This document shows positions 1 through 5,982 of a DNA stretch of 7,018 nt, in pieces. The notes beneath the pieces were generated by a model. It was given only the letters and a program-made list of their open reading frames with translations. It did no database searches and was not told where the DNA came from. The translations under genes were made by a program, and so were the position numbers. Within the stretch, counting starts at the first letter, position 1. The number at the start of each line of letters is the position of its first letter. This stretch comes from an uncultured Coriobacteriaceae bacterium (lineage in GTDB: Bacteria > Actinomycetota > Coriobacteriia > Coriobacteriales > Eggerthellaceae), in the NCBI GenBank assembly GCA_900554945.1, contig USJN01000076.1, positions 1 to 7,018 on the forward strand, given 5' to 3'.

Positions 1-410
1 CGTCAAATCCAAATCGAGAGTTGGCGGAACTCTTTCGAAGGGTCGTTCTTTCCGTGGCATTGCACAACACCGACGACCATCTTCGAAACCTGGGCCTCAT
101 TCGCAAGGAGAGCGGATGGGTATTGGCTCCTGTTTTCGACGTCAACATCAACCCTGCTGCCGCGCGGGTTCGTGCCACTTCCATCTTTGGGGAAGCGGGA
201 AAAAACGAGGTCGAGGGCTTGGATTCGTTTGGCGAGATTTGCGGACTGTCAGCTGAGGCAAAGGCACAAATTGTGGGGGAAACGCTTGCATCGGTTCGCC
301 ATTGGCGCGCGTTTGCCAAGCGAAACGGATGCAAGGATTCTGAATGCGATCTGATGGGGCGCGTGATAGAGGAGCGCTGTGCGGCTCTCGAATCACGTTT
401 TTCCAGGTAG
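1..410 (+). CDS. HipA-family kinase, C-terminal fragment (5' end outside window)
   Basis: The reading frame is open from the window edge (codons from base 3) to a TAG at 408-410, so this is the last ~136 residues of a longer protein. It carries the HipA catalytic signature: a helix ending in N-T-D-D-H-L-R-N (about bases 66-89), where the first D of D-x-H-x-x-N matches the catalytic aspartate and the N the metal-binding asparagine of E. coli HipA. About 16 residues later, A-P-V-F-D-V (about 126-143) supplies the second metal-binding aspartate. HipA proteins are Ser/Thr kinases, often toxins paired with a HipB DNA-binding antitoxin. The N-lobe and any HipB lie outside the window, so toxin status cannot be judged. 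The TTG at base 21 is an internal codon, not a convincing start. The gene converges on the next one across a shared hairpin terminator. Confidence 0.85.
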   Translation, partial: SNPNRELAELFRRVVLSVALHNTDDHLRNLGLIRKESGWVLAPVFDVNINPAAARVRATSIFGEAGKNEVEGLDSFGEICGLSAEAKAQIVGETLASVRHWRAFAKRNGCKDSECDLMGRVIEERCAALESRFSR

Positions 411-423
411 CGGCAATGAAAAT

Positions 424-458
424 GGGAAGGCGTCCCGCGCAATGCGGGGCGCCTTTCC
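424..458. terminator. Bidirectional intrinsic terminator between convergent kinase genes
   Basis: A 15-bp stem (424-438 paired with 444-458, two G-T wobbles) closes a 5-nt loop (GCAAT). On the + strand it is followed by TGCTTTC; on the - strand by the T-rich CATTTTCATT. It begins 13 nt after the stop of the left kinase and lies about 47 nt beyond the stop of the minus-strand kinase, a position suited to ending both transcripts. The T tracts are imperfect. Confidence 0.7.
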
Positions 459-504
459 TGCTTTCAGGGCGCCTTCGACCCCGACATGGGGGAGCCTTCG
501 ACCC

Positions 505-1590
505 TTACGCCAGCAGTGCTTCGATCTGGACGTTTTTCAGCTTGTTCACGGCATCGAGCTTCCATTTGGGGTAATCGAAACCTGGGTCTTTGTATTCGAA
601 GTCCTTCAAGTCGACAAGCTTCGCGCGGATGTCGGGCGTCATGAGGGCGCGTCCGATGGCGATGAAGTCGGTGCCGATTTTCGGCCCGATGAGGCGGATG
701 TACTCGTCGAAGTCGTCCATCTCCATCATCATGGGCAGGCAGGCCATGTTGTGGTCGAACAGCGGCGCCATGCGAAGGATCTCGCCTGTCGCGTTGTTGA
801 CCAAAAAGCCGTAATTCCCCGCGTGCCGATCGACGTTCGCCATAACCGTGTCCATCACGACCATTTCGCGAAATGCCTCTTCAGCGCCGTGTTCGGCGGC
901 GAAGGCGAGCATGTCCTCAACGCCGAAGGGGCCCTCGAAGAACCTGTGGGCCGAGACGAAACCCTCGCGCTCCGATGTGAGCAGGGGGCATTTGCAGGCG
1001 AGCTTTTCGTGGAATCGAAGCAGCGAATAGGGAACGTGGTCGATTTTTGCGGCGTCGAGCAAATCTGATGCGAGCTTCTCGGAATACGGTTCGAACCCTG
1101 CGTTCGCATAACCGGCAGAACCGCGCTTCAAAAGCGAGATCTGCCCGTCTTCGCGAATCCAGCATTTCGCAAACGAACCCGACGTCGCGAATTCTGGGGA
1201 GGTGGGGGAGTTTCGCCGCCCGTACATGCCGGTGCCGTCGAAGGCGATGCGCGCGATGACATCATCAAAGGGATTGCGATAGAGCGATACGTCGTCCCAG
1301 GTCAAAGCTTCGTCTTCGCGCTTCATCCAGAAGGTGTCGGTCAGCGACAGGCAGCGTACCATGCCGATGAAATCATGGCGGGTGGTAAGGCCGAGCTCGC
1401 GCATGAGCTTTTCGATCGACGTTCGGTGCTTGGCAATGGCTCGCCCGTCGATCCAGTCGTTGATATCGATGAACCCATAGGGGAGATACGGATCGAATCG
1501 CTCGGCTTCTTCGTAGCGGAAGTCGTCGATAGCCTTATGCTCGCTGTACGTTGCAACAACGGTGTTCTTGTTCATCAGCTGATAGAGCAT
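505..1590 (-). CDS. HipA-like protein kinase, stand-alone (361 aa)
   Basis: This is a complete 361-residue protein with a HipA/CtkA-like kinase C-lobe. The catalytic loop V-D-R-H-A-G-N-Y-G (D254, H256, N259) fits D-x-H-x-x-N. A-P-L-F-D-H-N (D279, N281) supplies the second metal ligand. Upstream, T-S-G-S-F (136-140) resembles the nucleotide-binding loop, K155 in L-L-K-R-G-S fits the ATP-contacting lysine, and E171 may be the N-lobe glutamate. The first ~120 residues (a D-x-F-W-M-K segment, then a W-D-D-V-S-L-Y-R-N-P-F-D-D segment) are a separate N-terminal part I cannot assign beyond similarity to HipA-like proteins of Firmicutes and Actinomycetota. The ATG at 1590 is chosen because GGAGGT (1596-1601, minus strand) lies 5 nt before it, and a TATAAT box lies further upstream. 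No HipB-like gene is adjacent, so this need not be a toxin; a regulatory kinase is equally possible. Its substrate is unknown. Confidence 0.87.
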   Translation of the reverse strand: MLYQLMNKNTVVATYSEHKAIDDFRYEEAERFDPYLPYGFIDINDWIDGRAIAKHRTSIEKLMRELGLTTRHDFIGMVRCLSLTDTFWMKREDEALTWDDVSLYRNPFDDVIARIAFDGTGMYGRRNSPTSPEFATSGSFAKCWIREDGQISLLKRGSAGYANAGFEPYSEKLASDLLDAAKIDHVPYSLLRFHEKLACKCPLLTSEREGFVSAHRFFEGPFGVEDMLAFAAEHGAEEAFREMVVMDTVMANVDRHAGNYGFLVNNATGEILRMAPLFDHNMACLPMMMEMDDFDEYIRLIGPKIGTDFIAIGRALMTPDIRAKLVDLKDFEYKDPGFDYPKWKLDAVNKLKNVQIEALLA

Positions 1591-1624
1591 GTCGCACCTC
1601 CCTCAGGCAAAATCGTTTACGTGC

Positions 1625-1630
1625 ATTATA
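1625..1630 (-). promoter_or_regulatory. -10 box (TATAAT) of the HipA-like kinase gene
   Basis: A perfect TATAAT reads on the minus strand 34 nt before the ATG at 1590, giving a short leader of about 28 nt that includes the ribosome binding site at 1596-1601. No good TTGACA-like hexamer sits 16-18 nt further up, so the promoter may be weak or activator-dependent. The box lies just beyond the stop codon of the upstream SLH-like mini-ORF, so the kinase probably has its own promoter. Confidence 0.55.
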
Positions 1631-1640
1631 CGGCACCGCG

Positions 1641-1802
1641 CTACTTCAGGACTCCCATGGTGAAGGCGCGCGCGAGGACGGTGGCCGCGCGCTGGCGCTC
1701 GACATTCTCGCCCGGGCAGAGGAGCTTACCCCTGTTGGGATCGTTGTAACCCTCGACAAGGCCCAGGTCATGCGCCCATGCGAGAGGGGGCGCGCTGCTC
1801 AT
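1641..1802 (-). CDS. Small ORF encoding one partial SLH module (53 aa), probable gene remnant
   Basis: The minus strand encodes 53 residues from an ATG at 1802 to a TAG at 1641. Nearly all of it reads as the core of an S-layer homology module: L-A-W-A-H-D-L-G-L-V-E-G-Y (7-19), P30, then V-E-R-Q-R-A-A-T-V-L-A-R-A (34-46), matching the family pattern W-A, G-hydrophobic-x-G-Y, P, R-x-x-A-A-x-x-L-x-R. SLH modules tether exported proteins to cell-wall polymers. This copy lacks the usual first strand/helix (F-x-D-V) and any signal peptide, so alone it could not act as a surface anchor. AAGGAG (1808-1813) lies 5 nt before the ATG, so translation is plausible. An in-frame stop at 1851-1853 and 16 non-SLH codons precede it. 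It is most simply the tail of a degraded SLH protein whose remnant kept or gained a start; a real small protein is the alternative. Confidence 0.5.
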   Translation of the reverse strand: MSSAPPLAWAHDLGLVEGYNDPNRGKLLCPGENVERQRAATVLARAFTMGVLK

Positions 1803-1851
1803 CGTGGCTCCTTGCGAATCTTGGGATGGGTCTCGGTTGCCAGGTTCCCGT

Positions 1852-1877
1852 TAGCATAGCACAAGCCTTTTATGCTA
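1852..1877. promoter_or_regulatory. Inverted repeat overlapping a minus-strand extended -10 box
   Basis: TAGCATA (1852-1858) and TATGCTA (1871-1877) form a perfect 7-bp inverted repeat with a 12-nt spacer. On the minus strand one arm overlaps TGCTATGCT, an extended -10 box (TATGCT at 1853-1858), about 50 nt upstream of the SLH-like mini-ORF. It could be an operator over that promoter. It also lies about 130 nt upstream of the plus-strand UPF0261 gene, so it might serve that gene instead. No -35 element stands out. Confidence 0.35.
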
Positions 1878-1928
1878 TCTGCCGTGTAACAAATACCTTT
1901 CGCGGAATTGTCGTGATGCTGTGGCGAG

Positions 1929-1955
1929 TTGCGAACGCGGCCTCGAAATTATAGC
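1929..1955 (+). promoter_or_regulatory. Candidate promoter of the UPF0261 gene
   Basis: TTGCGA (1929-1934) and TATAGC (1950-1955) are separated by 15 nt, shorter than the usual 17. TAAACT at 1964-1969 is an alternative -10. Either would give a leader of about 30-45 nt before the GTG at 2006. The area is locally less G+C-rich than the genes. This is a weak call. Confidence 0.25.
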
Positions 1956-1994
1956 GGGCGAACTAAACTGGGCAGCGAGTCGAAACCCTACGTC

Positions 1995-2000
1995 AGGAGG
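1995..2000 (+). promoter_or_regulatory. Ribosome binding site that fixes the GTG start of the UPF0261 gene
   Basis: AGGAGG ends 5 nt before GTG at 2006. The protein then begins M-K-T-V-A-I-I-G-T-F-D-T-K, the expected N-terminus of the family, so the GTG start is well supported. Confidence 0.8.
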
Positions 2001-2005
2001 CCTGT

Positions 2006-3214
2006 GTGAAAACAGTTGCTATCATCGGCACGTTCGACACGAAAGGCGAGGAATTCGCCTATGTGAAAGCCCGCTTTGAGGAGCTGGGCATCAACACCCT
2101 CACCATCCACTGCGGCGTCTTCGACCCGCAAACCATGCCCGACGTTCCCAACACGGAAGTCGCGGCGGCGGTCGACATCGAGATGTCGACCATCGTGGAG
2201 AAGAAGGACCGCGCTTTCGCCACCGAGACCATGACGCGCGGCGTCGAGAAGCTTCTGCCCACGCTGTACGCGAACGGCCGCTTCGACGGCGTGTTCTCCA
2301 TGGGCGGCTCGGGCGGCACCACCATCGCGACCGCCGGCATGCGCAAGCTCCCCATCGGCGTGCCCAAGGTCATGGTGTCCACCATGGCGTCCGGCGACAC
2401 GTCCCCCTACATCGGCGCGTCGGACATCGCCATGTTCCCCTCGATTGTCGACGTGGCGGGTATTAACTCCTTCTCGGCGACTATTTTCAACAACGCCGTC
2501 GCCGCTATGACGGGCATGCTCGAGCACGTCGCCCCCAAGCACGAGGACAACAAGCCGCTCGTCGCCGCGACCATGTTCGGCGTGACCACCCCCGCCGTGC
2601 AGAAGGCGCAGGCCTATCTGGAGTCGAAGGGCTTCGAGGTGCTCGTCTTCCACGCGACGGGCACGGGCGGAAAATGCATGGAGGCGCTGGTCAACGGCGG
2701 CTTCATCAAGGGCGTGCTCGACCTGACCACCACCGAGTGGTGCGACGAGGTTGCGGGTGGCGTGCTCACCGCGGGCCCCGATCGCTGCAGCGCAGCTGCC
2801 TTGAACGGCGTGCCGGCCGTCGTGTCGGTCGGTGCCGACGACATGGTGAACTTCGGGCCGTGGGAAACCGTTCCCGAGCAGTACCAGTCCCGAAACCTGT
2901 ACAAGCACAACCCCACGGTCACGCTCATGCGCACCACGGTGGAGGAGAACGAGAAGATCGGCCACGCCATCGCCTCCAAGGTGAACATGTCGATCGGCCC
3001 GTGCGCGGTCATGCTGCCGCTCAAGGGCGTGTCGATGATCGACGCCGAGGGCCAGCCGTTCTACGGTCCCGAAGAGGACGCGGCGCTCTTCAAGACGCTC
3101 AAGGACGAGATCGATCCTGCGAAGGCCGAGGTCATCGAGATGGACGCGCACGTAAACGACGACGAGTTCGCGATCGCCGCAGCCCAGAAGCTCATCGACC
3201 TCATGGAGAAATAG
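2006..3214 (+). CDS. UPF0261 / Tm-1-like ATP-binding domain protein (402 aa)
   Basis: This is a full-length member of the UPF0261 family, whose best-studied relative is the N-terminal half of tomato Tm-1, an inhibitor of tobamovirus replication; the bacterial role is not established. Family landmarks in order: I-I-G-T-F-D-T-K-G-E-E (6-16), the glycine-rich G-G-S-G-G-T-T (100-106), the V-M-V-S-T-M-A-S-G-D segment (122-131), D-I-A-M-F-P-S-I-V-D-V-A-G-I-N (140-154), then the second domain with M-F-G-V-T-T-P (190-196), F-H-A-T-G-T-G-G (215-222) and D-L-T-T-T-E (239-244). No signal peptide or membrane segment is seen, so it is probably cytosolic. Codons are strongly C/G-ending, consistent with good expression. 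The TIM-barrel gene follows on the same strand after 211 nt. Plant Tm-1 fuses these two domains, so the two products probably act together. The substrate is unknown. Confidence 0.9.
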   Translation: MKTVAIIGTFDTKGEEFAYVKARFEELGINTLTIHCGVFDPQTMPDVPNTEVAAAVDIEMSTIVEKKDRAFATETMTRGVEKLLPTLYANGRFDGVFSMGGSGGTTIATAGMRKLPIGVPKVMVSTMASGDTSPYIGASDIAMFPSIVDVAGINSFSATIFNNAVAAMTGMLEHVAPKHEDNKPLVAATMFGVTTPAVQKAQAYLESKGFEVLVFHATGTGGKCMEALVNGGFIKGVLDLTTTEWCDEVAGGVLTAGPDRCSAAALNGVPAVVSVGADDMVNFGPWETVPEQYQSRNLYKHNPTVTLMRTTVEENEKIGHAIASKVNMSIGPCAVMLPLKGVSMIDAEGQPFYGPEEDAALFKTLKDEIDPAKAEVIEMDAHVNDDEFAIAAAQKLIDLMEK

Positions 3215-3425
3215 CACGACCGGGAAGGCGGCGGCGACGCGCTTCCTCCTTCCCCCTAGCGCCGCGCCGCGCCAGGTCGCAGCTGCCCCATCCTCATCGG
3301 GCCTGCTGCGGGCGGGCGGCGCCTTCCCTAGGCTTCATCGGCGTCGTCCGTTCTAACTCGCGGACGCGCCGTGAACGCATATGTTCGGCAAGAAAAAGGT
3401 AGTACTCGAAAAGAAGGAGAACACC
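3215..3425 (+). other. Spacer between UPF0261 and TIM-barrel genes
   Basis: No gene is seen in these 211 nt. GGGAAGG (3222-3228) can pair with CCTTCCC (3248-3254) across a 19-nt loop just after the UPF0261 stop, but no T tract follows, so it is not a convincing terminator; it might act as a 3'-end stabiliser or processing site. No clear promoter was found, which leaves one transcript for both genes possible. Confidence 0.4.
3414..3419 (+). promoter_or_regulatory. Ribosome binding site that fixes the start of the TIM-barrel gene
   Basis: AAGGAG ends 6 nt before ATG at 3426. An earlier in-frame ATG (3381) has no such site and would add a Lys-rich 15-residue extension foreign to the family, so 3426 is preferred. 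Confidence 0.85.
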
Positions 3426-4256
3426 ATGCTTGAACTGTCCCGCGCGGAAATCCTCGATCGTTTCCGTAAGTCCCTCGCCGAGGGCAACATTCTGCTCGGC
3501 GTCGGCGCCGGCACGGGCATCACGGCGAAGTCGGCTGAGGCCGGCGGAGCCGACATCTTCGTCATCTACAACTCTGGCCGTTTCCGCATGGCCGGTCGCG
3601 GCTCGCTCGCGGGCCTGCTTTCCTACGGCGACGCGAATCAGATCGTCGTCGAGATGGGCGCCGAGGTGCTGCCCGTCGTGAAGGACACCCCGGTTCTCGC
3701 CGGCGTCTGCGGCACCGACCCGTTCCGCGTCATGAAGAAGTACCTGGCCGAGCTGAAGGACCAGGGCTTCAACGGCGTGCAGAACTTCCCGACCGTGGGC
3801 CTCATCGACGGCGTGTTCCGCAAGAACCTCGAGGAGACCGGCATGGGCTACGGCCTTGAGGTCGACATGATCGCCGAGGCTCACAAGCTCGACATGCTCA
3901 CCTGCCCGTACGTCTTCGACGAGGAGCAGGCGGCGGCGATGACCAAGGCCGGCGCAGACATCATCGTCGCGCACATGGGCCTCACCACCGGCGGCACGAT
4001 CGGCGCCGAGACCGCGCGCACGCTCGACGACTGCGTGGAGATCATCACCGGCATCGTGAAGGTCGTGAAGGACATCAACCCCGACGCGCTCGTCATCTGC
4101 CACGGCGGCCCGATTTCCGAGCCGAAGGACGCGGCGTACGTCATCGAGCACGTGCCCGGCATCGACGGCTTCTTCGGCGCCACCTCGATCGAGCGCCTGG
4201 CCGCCGAGCGCGGCATCAAAGCCCAGACCGAGGCCTTCAAGGCGATCAAGAAGTAA
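3426..4256 (+). CDS. TIM-barrel protein, phosphoenolpyruvate hydrolase-like family (276 aa)
   Basis: This 276-residue protein has the usual length and landmarks of the 'PEP hydrolase-like' TIM-barrel family: G-V-G-A-G-T-G (25-31), I-Y-N-S-G-R-F-R (48-55), L-L-S-Y-G-D-A-N (64-71), the [16 protein letters not shown] stretch (85-100), [12 protein letters not shown] (118-129), E-E-T-G-M-G-Y (136-142) and A-H-M-G-L-T-T-G-G (182-190). The family name is historical; the true reaction is not firmly known, though the conserved polar loops at strand ends suggest an enzyme acting on a small phosphorylated or carboxylated substrate. The same domain is the C-terminal half of plant Tm-1 and follows the UPF0261 domain there, matching the gene order here. 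The start is fixed by AAGGAG at 3414-3419. An intrinsic terminator lies about 36 nt after the stop, so the unit ends here. Confidence 0.9.
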   Translation: MLELSRAEILDRFRKSLAEGNILLGVGAGTGITAKSAEAGGADIFVIYNSGRFRMAGRGSLAGLLSYGDANQIVVEMGAEVLPVVKDTPVLAGVCGTDPFRVMKKYLAELKDQGFNGVQNFPTVGLIDGVFRKNLEETGMGYGLEVDMIAEAHKLDMLTCPYVFDEEQAAAMTKAGADIIVAHMGLTTGGTIGAETARTLDDCVEIITGIVKVVKDINPDALVICHGGPISEPKDAAYVIEHVPGIDGFFGATSIERLAAERGIKAQTEAFKAIKK

Positions 4257-4292
4257 CGTCTCTCGGTTGCGCATTCCGCCAAGGCTCCAACG

Positions 4293-4336
4293 AAGGGCGC
4301 TCGCAGCGATTTCGGTCGCGGCGGGCGCCCTTTTCT
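4293..4336 (+). terminator. Intrinsic terminator after the UPF0261/TIM-barrel unit
   Basis: The 17-bp stem pairs 4293-4309 with 4316-4332, with one A/G mismatch and one wobble, around a 6-nt loop (TTTCGG). It ends in TTTTCT (4331-4336). Strong stem, correct T tract and correct place. Confidence 0.85.
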
Positions 4337-4343
4337 CGTGGTG

Positions 4344-4394
4344 GGCGCGCTTCCTCTTGCGCGCCGCGGCTCCGCTCGCGCTATACTAGCGCGC
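4344..4394 (+). promoter_or_regulatory. rsmI promoter: -10 TATACT inside a 17-bp palindrome, probably leaderless
   Basis: TATACT (4382-4387) lies 7 nt before the ATG at 4395, so transcription would begin at or beside the start codon; no ribosome binding site is present. A possible -35, TTGCGC (4357-4362), is 19 nt away, a long spacer. Two perfect inverted repeats cover this promoter: GGCGCGC/GCGCGCC (4344-4350 and 4359-4365, 8-nt spacer) and CGCGCTA-TAC-TAGCGCG (4377-4393), the latter centred on the -10 box. Either could be a repressor site, but G+C-rich DNA yields such repeats readily. Confidence 0.5.
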
Positions 4395-5252
4395 ATGGCT
4401 AACACATTTGGAAAACTCATCATCTGCCCGACGCCCATCGGCAACTTAGGCGACATGACCGAGCGCACGGTTTCGGCGCTTGGGGAAGCGGACGTCGTGT
4501 GCGCGGAGGACACACGCGTCACGGGGAAGCTGCTCGCCGCCTTCGGTATCGAGAAGCGGCTCGAACGCTTGGACGAGGCGCTCATCGGCGACCGCGCGGC
4601 GCAGGTTGCCGAGCGCGTGCTTGCCGGCGAGGTGATCGCGTACTGCAGCGACGCCGGCATGCCGGGCGTGTCTGACCCGGGGCTTCGGCTTGTTCGCGCA
4701 GCTCGCGAGGCTGGTGCGCCTGTCGAGGTGCTTCCTGGCGCATCCGCCTGCGCCACGGCCTACGTAGCAAGCGGCTGCACGTGTCCTCGCTTCTACTTCG
4801 GCGGCTTCTTCCCGCGCAAAGACGCCGAGCGCAAGGCGACGCTCGACGCGCTGCGCTCTCTCGACGCGGCGCTCATCTTCTACGAGAGCCCCAATCGCGT
4901 GGCGTCGGCGCTCGAGTCGATGGCCCAGGTGTTTCCCCTGCGCGAGGCAGCGGTGTGCCGCGAGCTTACCAAGCTGCACGAGGAAGTGGTGCGCGATACC
5001 CTGCCGAGCCTGCGCGACGAGTTCGCCCGACGCGCGGAAGAGGGCTCCATCAAAGGCGAGATTGCCATCGTGATCGATGAGCCGAGCGCTGCTGAGGAGG
5101 ATGCGGCTCAGCTCGATGCTGCCGAGGCCGCCCGCGCCCGCGCTGCCGAGCTCAAGGCCGAAGGTGCGCGCAACAAGGAAATCGCCAAGGCGATCGCCGC
5201 CGAGTTCGGGCTTCCCCGGAACGCCGCCTACGAGATAGCGCTCGACGCCTAA
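4395..5252 (+). CDS. rsmI: 16S rRNA (cytidine-1402-2'-O)-methyltransferase RsmI (285 aa)
   Basis: RsmI uses S-adenosylmethionine to 2'-O-methylate C1402 in the decoding centre of 16S rRNA. The tetrapyrrole-methylase fold shows in order: C-P-T-P-I-G-N-L-G-D (11-20), A-E-D-T-R (37-41), Y-C-S-D-A-G-M-P-G-V-S-D-P-G (83-96), V-L-P-G-A-S-A (112-118), G-G-F-F-P-R-K (136-142), F-Y-E-S-P-N-R (162-168), C-R-E-L-T-K-L-H-E-E (188-197) and G-E-I-A-I-V-I (221-227). An Ala/Glu-rich linker leads to a C-terminal helical segment (about 250-285) like the RsmI helix-turn-helix tail. Length is normal for the family. The usual H-E-x-N-E motif after E-D-T-R is absent (residues 58-64 read E-R-L-D-E-A-L). ATG 4395 is chosen because homology starts there; an upstream in-frame GTG (4338) overlaps the preceding terminator region and has no ribosome binding site. 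The metallopeptidase gene follows after 10 nt. Confidence 0.95.
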   Translation: MANTFGKLIICPTPIGNLGDMTERTVSALGEADVVCAEDTRVTGKLLAAFGIEKRLERLDEALIGDRAAQVAERVLAGEVIAYCSDAGMPGVSDPGLRLVRAAREAGAPVEVLPGASACATAYVASGCTCPRFYFGGFFPRKDAERKATLDALRSLDAALIFYESPNRVASALESMAQVFPLREAAVCRELTKLHEEVVRDTLPSLRDEFARRAEEGSIKGEIAIVIDEPSAAEEDAAQLDAAEAARARAAELKAEGARNKEIAKAIAAEFGLPRNAAYEIALDA

Positions 5253-5262
5253 AGGTTGCGCC

Positions 5263-5982
5263 GTGCCGTATTCCAACCAATCGGGCCCCGTGCGCACGCG
5301 CCGCATCGCCTCCGGATCTTCGGGCGCGTCCTCTTCCGCCGACAAGCGTGCACCGAAACGGGCAGGCTGCGGTTCCCAAGGTGGCAGGCGAGCTGGCGCC
5401 GCTGGGCGAACCCGTGCGGGCGCTCGCTCCGCCGCAGATGCGCGCACGCTTCTCGTCGACGGCATCGAGGTGCGCCTTTCCCGCAAGCACGTGAAAAACC
5501 TCAACCTGCGCATTTCCCGCGATGGGGCGCATGTGGACGTGTCGGCGCCGTCATGGGTGAGCGAAGACGAGGTGCGCGACTTCGTTCGGCGCAAGGCGGC
5601 ATGGATCGAGTCGCATCTTGCCCAGGCAGTTGATACCCCCATGGCGCGTGCGGCCAAGGCGACTCCCGAAGAAGTCGCCGCATGGCGCGAGGTTGTTTCC
5701 GCCTGTGTGCCCGCGCTCATCGCGGCGTGGGAGCCGATCATGGGGGTGCGCGCGGGCAAGCTCGCGTATCGCAACATGACGAGCCGCTGGGGCAGTTGTC
5801 AACCGGCGACAGGGCGCATCTGCATCAACGTGCGGTTGGCACTTTATCCGCCGGAATGCTTGGAATATGTGGTCGTCCATGAGCTGTGTCACTTGCTGGA
5901 GCGCGGCCACGGTCCAAGGTTCCACCAGCTCATGGATGCGTTTATGCCCGATTGGAAGCAGCGCCGCGCGAAGCTGCGCTAA
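5263..5982 (+). CDS. YgjP/DUF45-type zinc metallopeptidase with disordered N-terminal extension (239 aa)
   Basis: The C-terminal two-thirds match YgjP-like metal-dependent hydrolases: L-L-V-D-G-I-E-V-R-L-S-R (63-74) at the N-edge, S-R-W-G-S-C (174-179), I-C-I-N-V-R-L (186-192), then the zinc site H-E-L-C-H (206-210) with E207 as catalytic base and H216 in R-G-H-G-P-R-F as third ligand, and M-P-D-W-K-Q-R-R (228-235) at the end. Substrate and role are not well established. Residues 1 to about 60 are rich in Ala, Gly, Arg and Ser, with no predicted fold, signal peptide or membrane segment; this is unlike the family core. The GTG at 5263 has only a weak AAAGG (5251-5255) overlapping the rsmI stop, and no in-frame ATG lies before the domain, so a later GTG or TTG start is possible. 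The 10-nt gap makes co-transcription with rsmI likely. Confidence 0.88.
   Translation: MPYSNQSGPVRTRRIASGSSGASSSADKRAPKRAGCGSQGGRRAGAAGRTRAGARSAADARTLLVDGIEVRLSRKHVKNLNLRISRDGAHVDVSAPSWVSEDEVRDFVRRKAAWIESHLAQAVDTPMARAAKATPEEVAAWREVVSACVPALIAAWEPIMGVRAGKLAYRNMTSRWGSCQPATGRICINVRLALYPPECLEYVVVHELCHLLERGHGPRFHQLMDAFMPDWKQRRAKLR

Noticed and set aside
471..504. 11-bp direct repeat GCCTTCGACCC (471-481, 494-504) between the two kinase genes
   Set aside because: Only two copies in a 34-nt span, no neighbouring insertion-sequence features; too little to call an attachment site or repeat family.
379..1068. Plus-strand frame of 229 codons over the minus-strand kinase
   Set aside because: Shadow of the kinase gene, which has catalytic motifs, a ribosome binding site and a promoter on the other strand.
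1988..3217. Long open frame (409 codons) antisense to the UPF0261 gene
   Set aside because: Composition is the His/Arg/Gly/Val/Leu-rich pattern typical of an antisense frame in G+C-rich DNA, and the plus-strand protein matches a known family along its whole length.
3381..3425. Upstream in-frame ATG for the TIM-barrel gene
   Set aside because: The start at 3426 has a well-spaced AAGGAG and matches the family N-terminus; the extension is Lys-rich leader sequence.
3294..4274. Long antisense frame over the TIM-barrel gene
   Set aside because: Same antisense-shadow composition; no ribosome binding site; the plus-strand gene is clear.
4338..4394. Upstream in-frame GTG for rsmI
   Set aside because: It abuts the T tract of the previous terminator, lacks a ribosome binding site, and the added residues are not RsmI-like.
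4446..5777. 443-codon antisense frame across rsmI and the metallopeptidase gene
   Set aside because: It spans two well-supported plus-strand genes and shows no recognisable domain.
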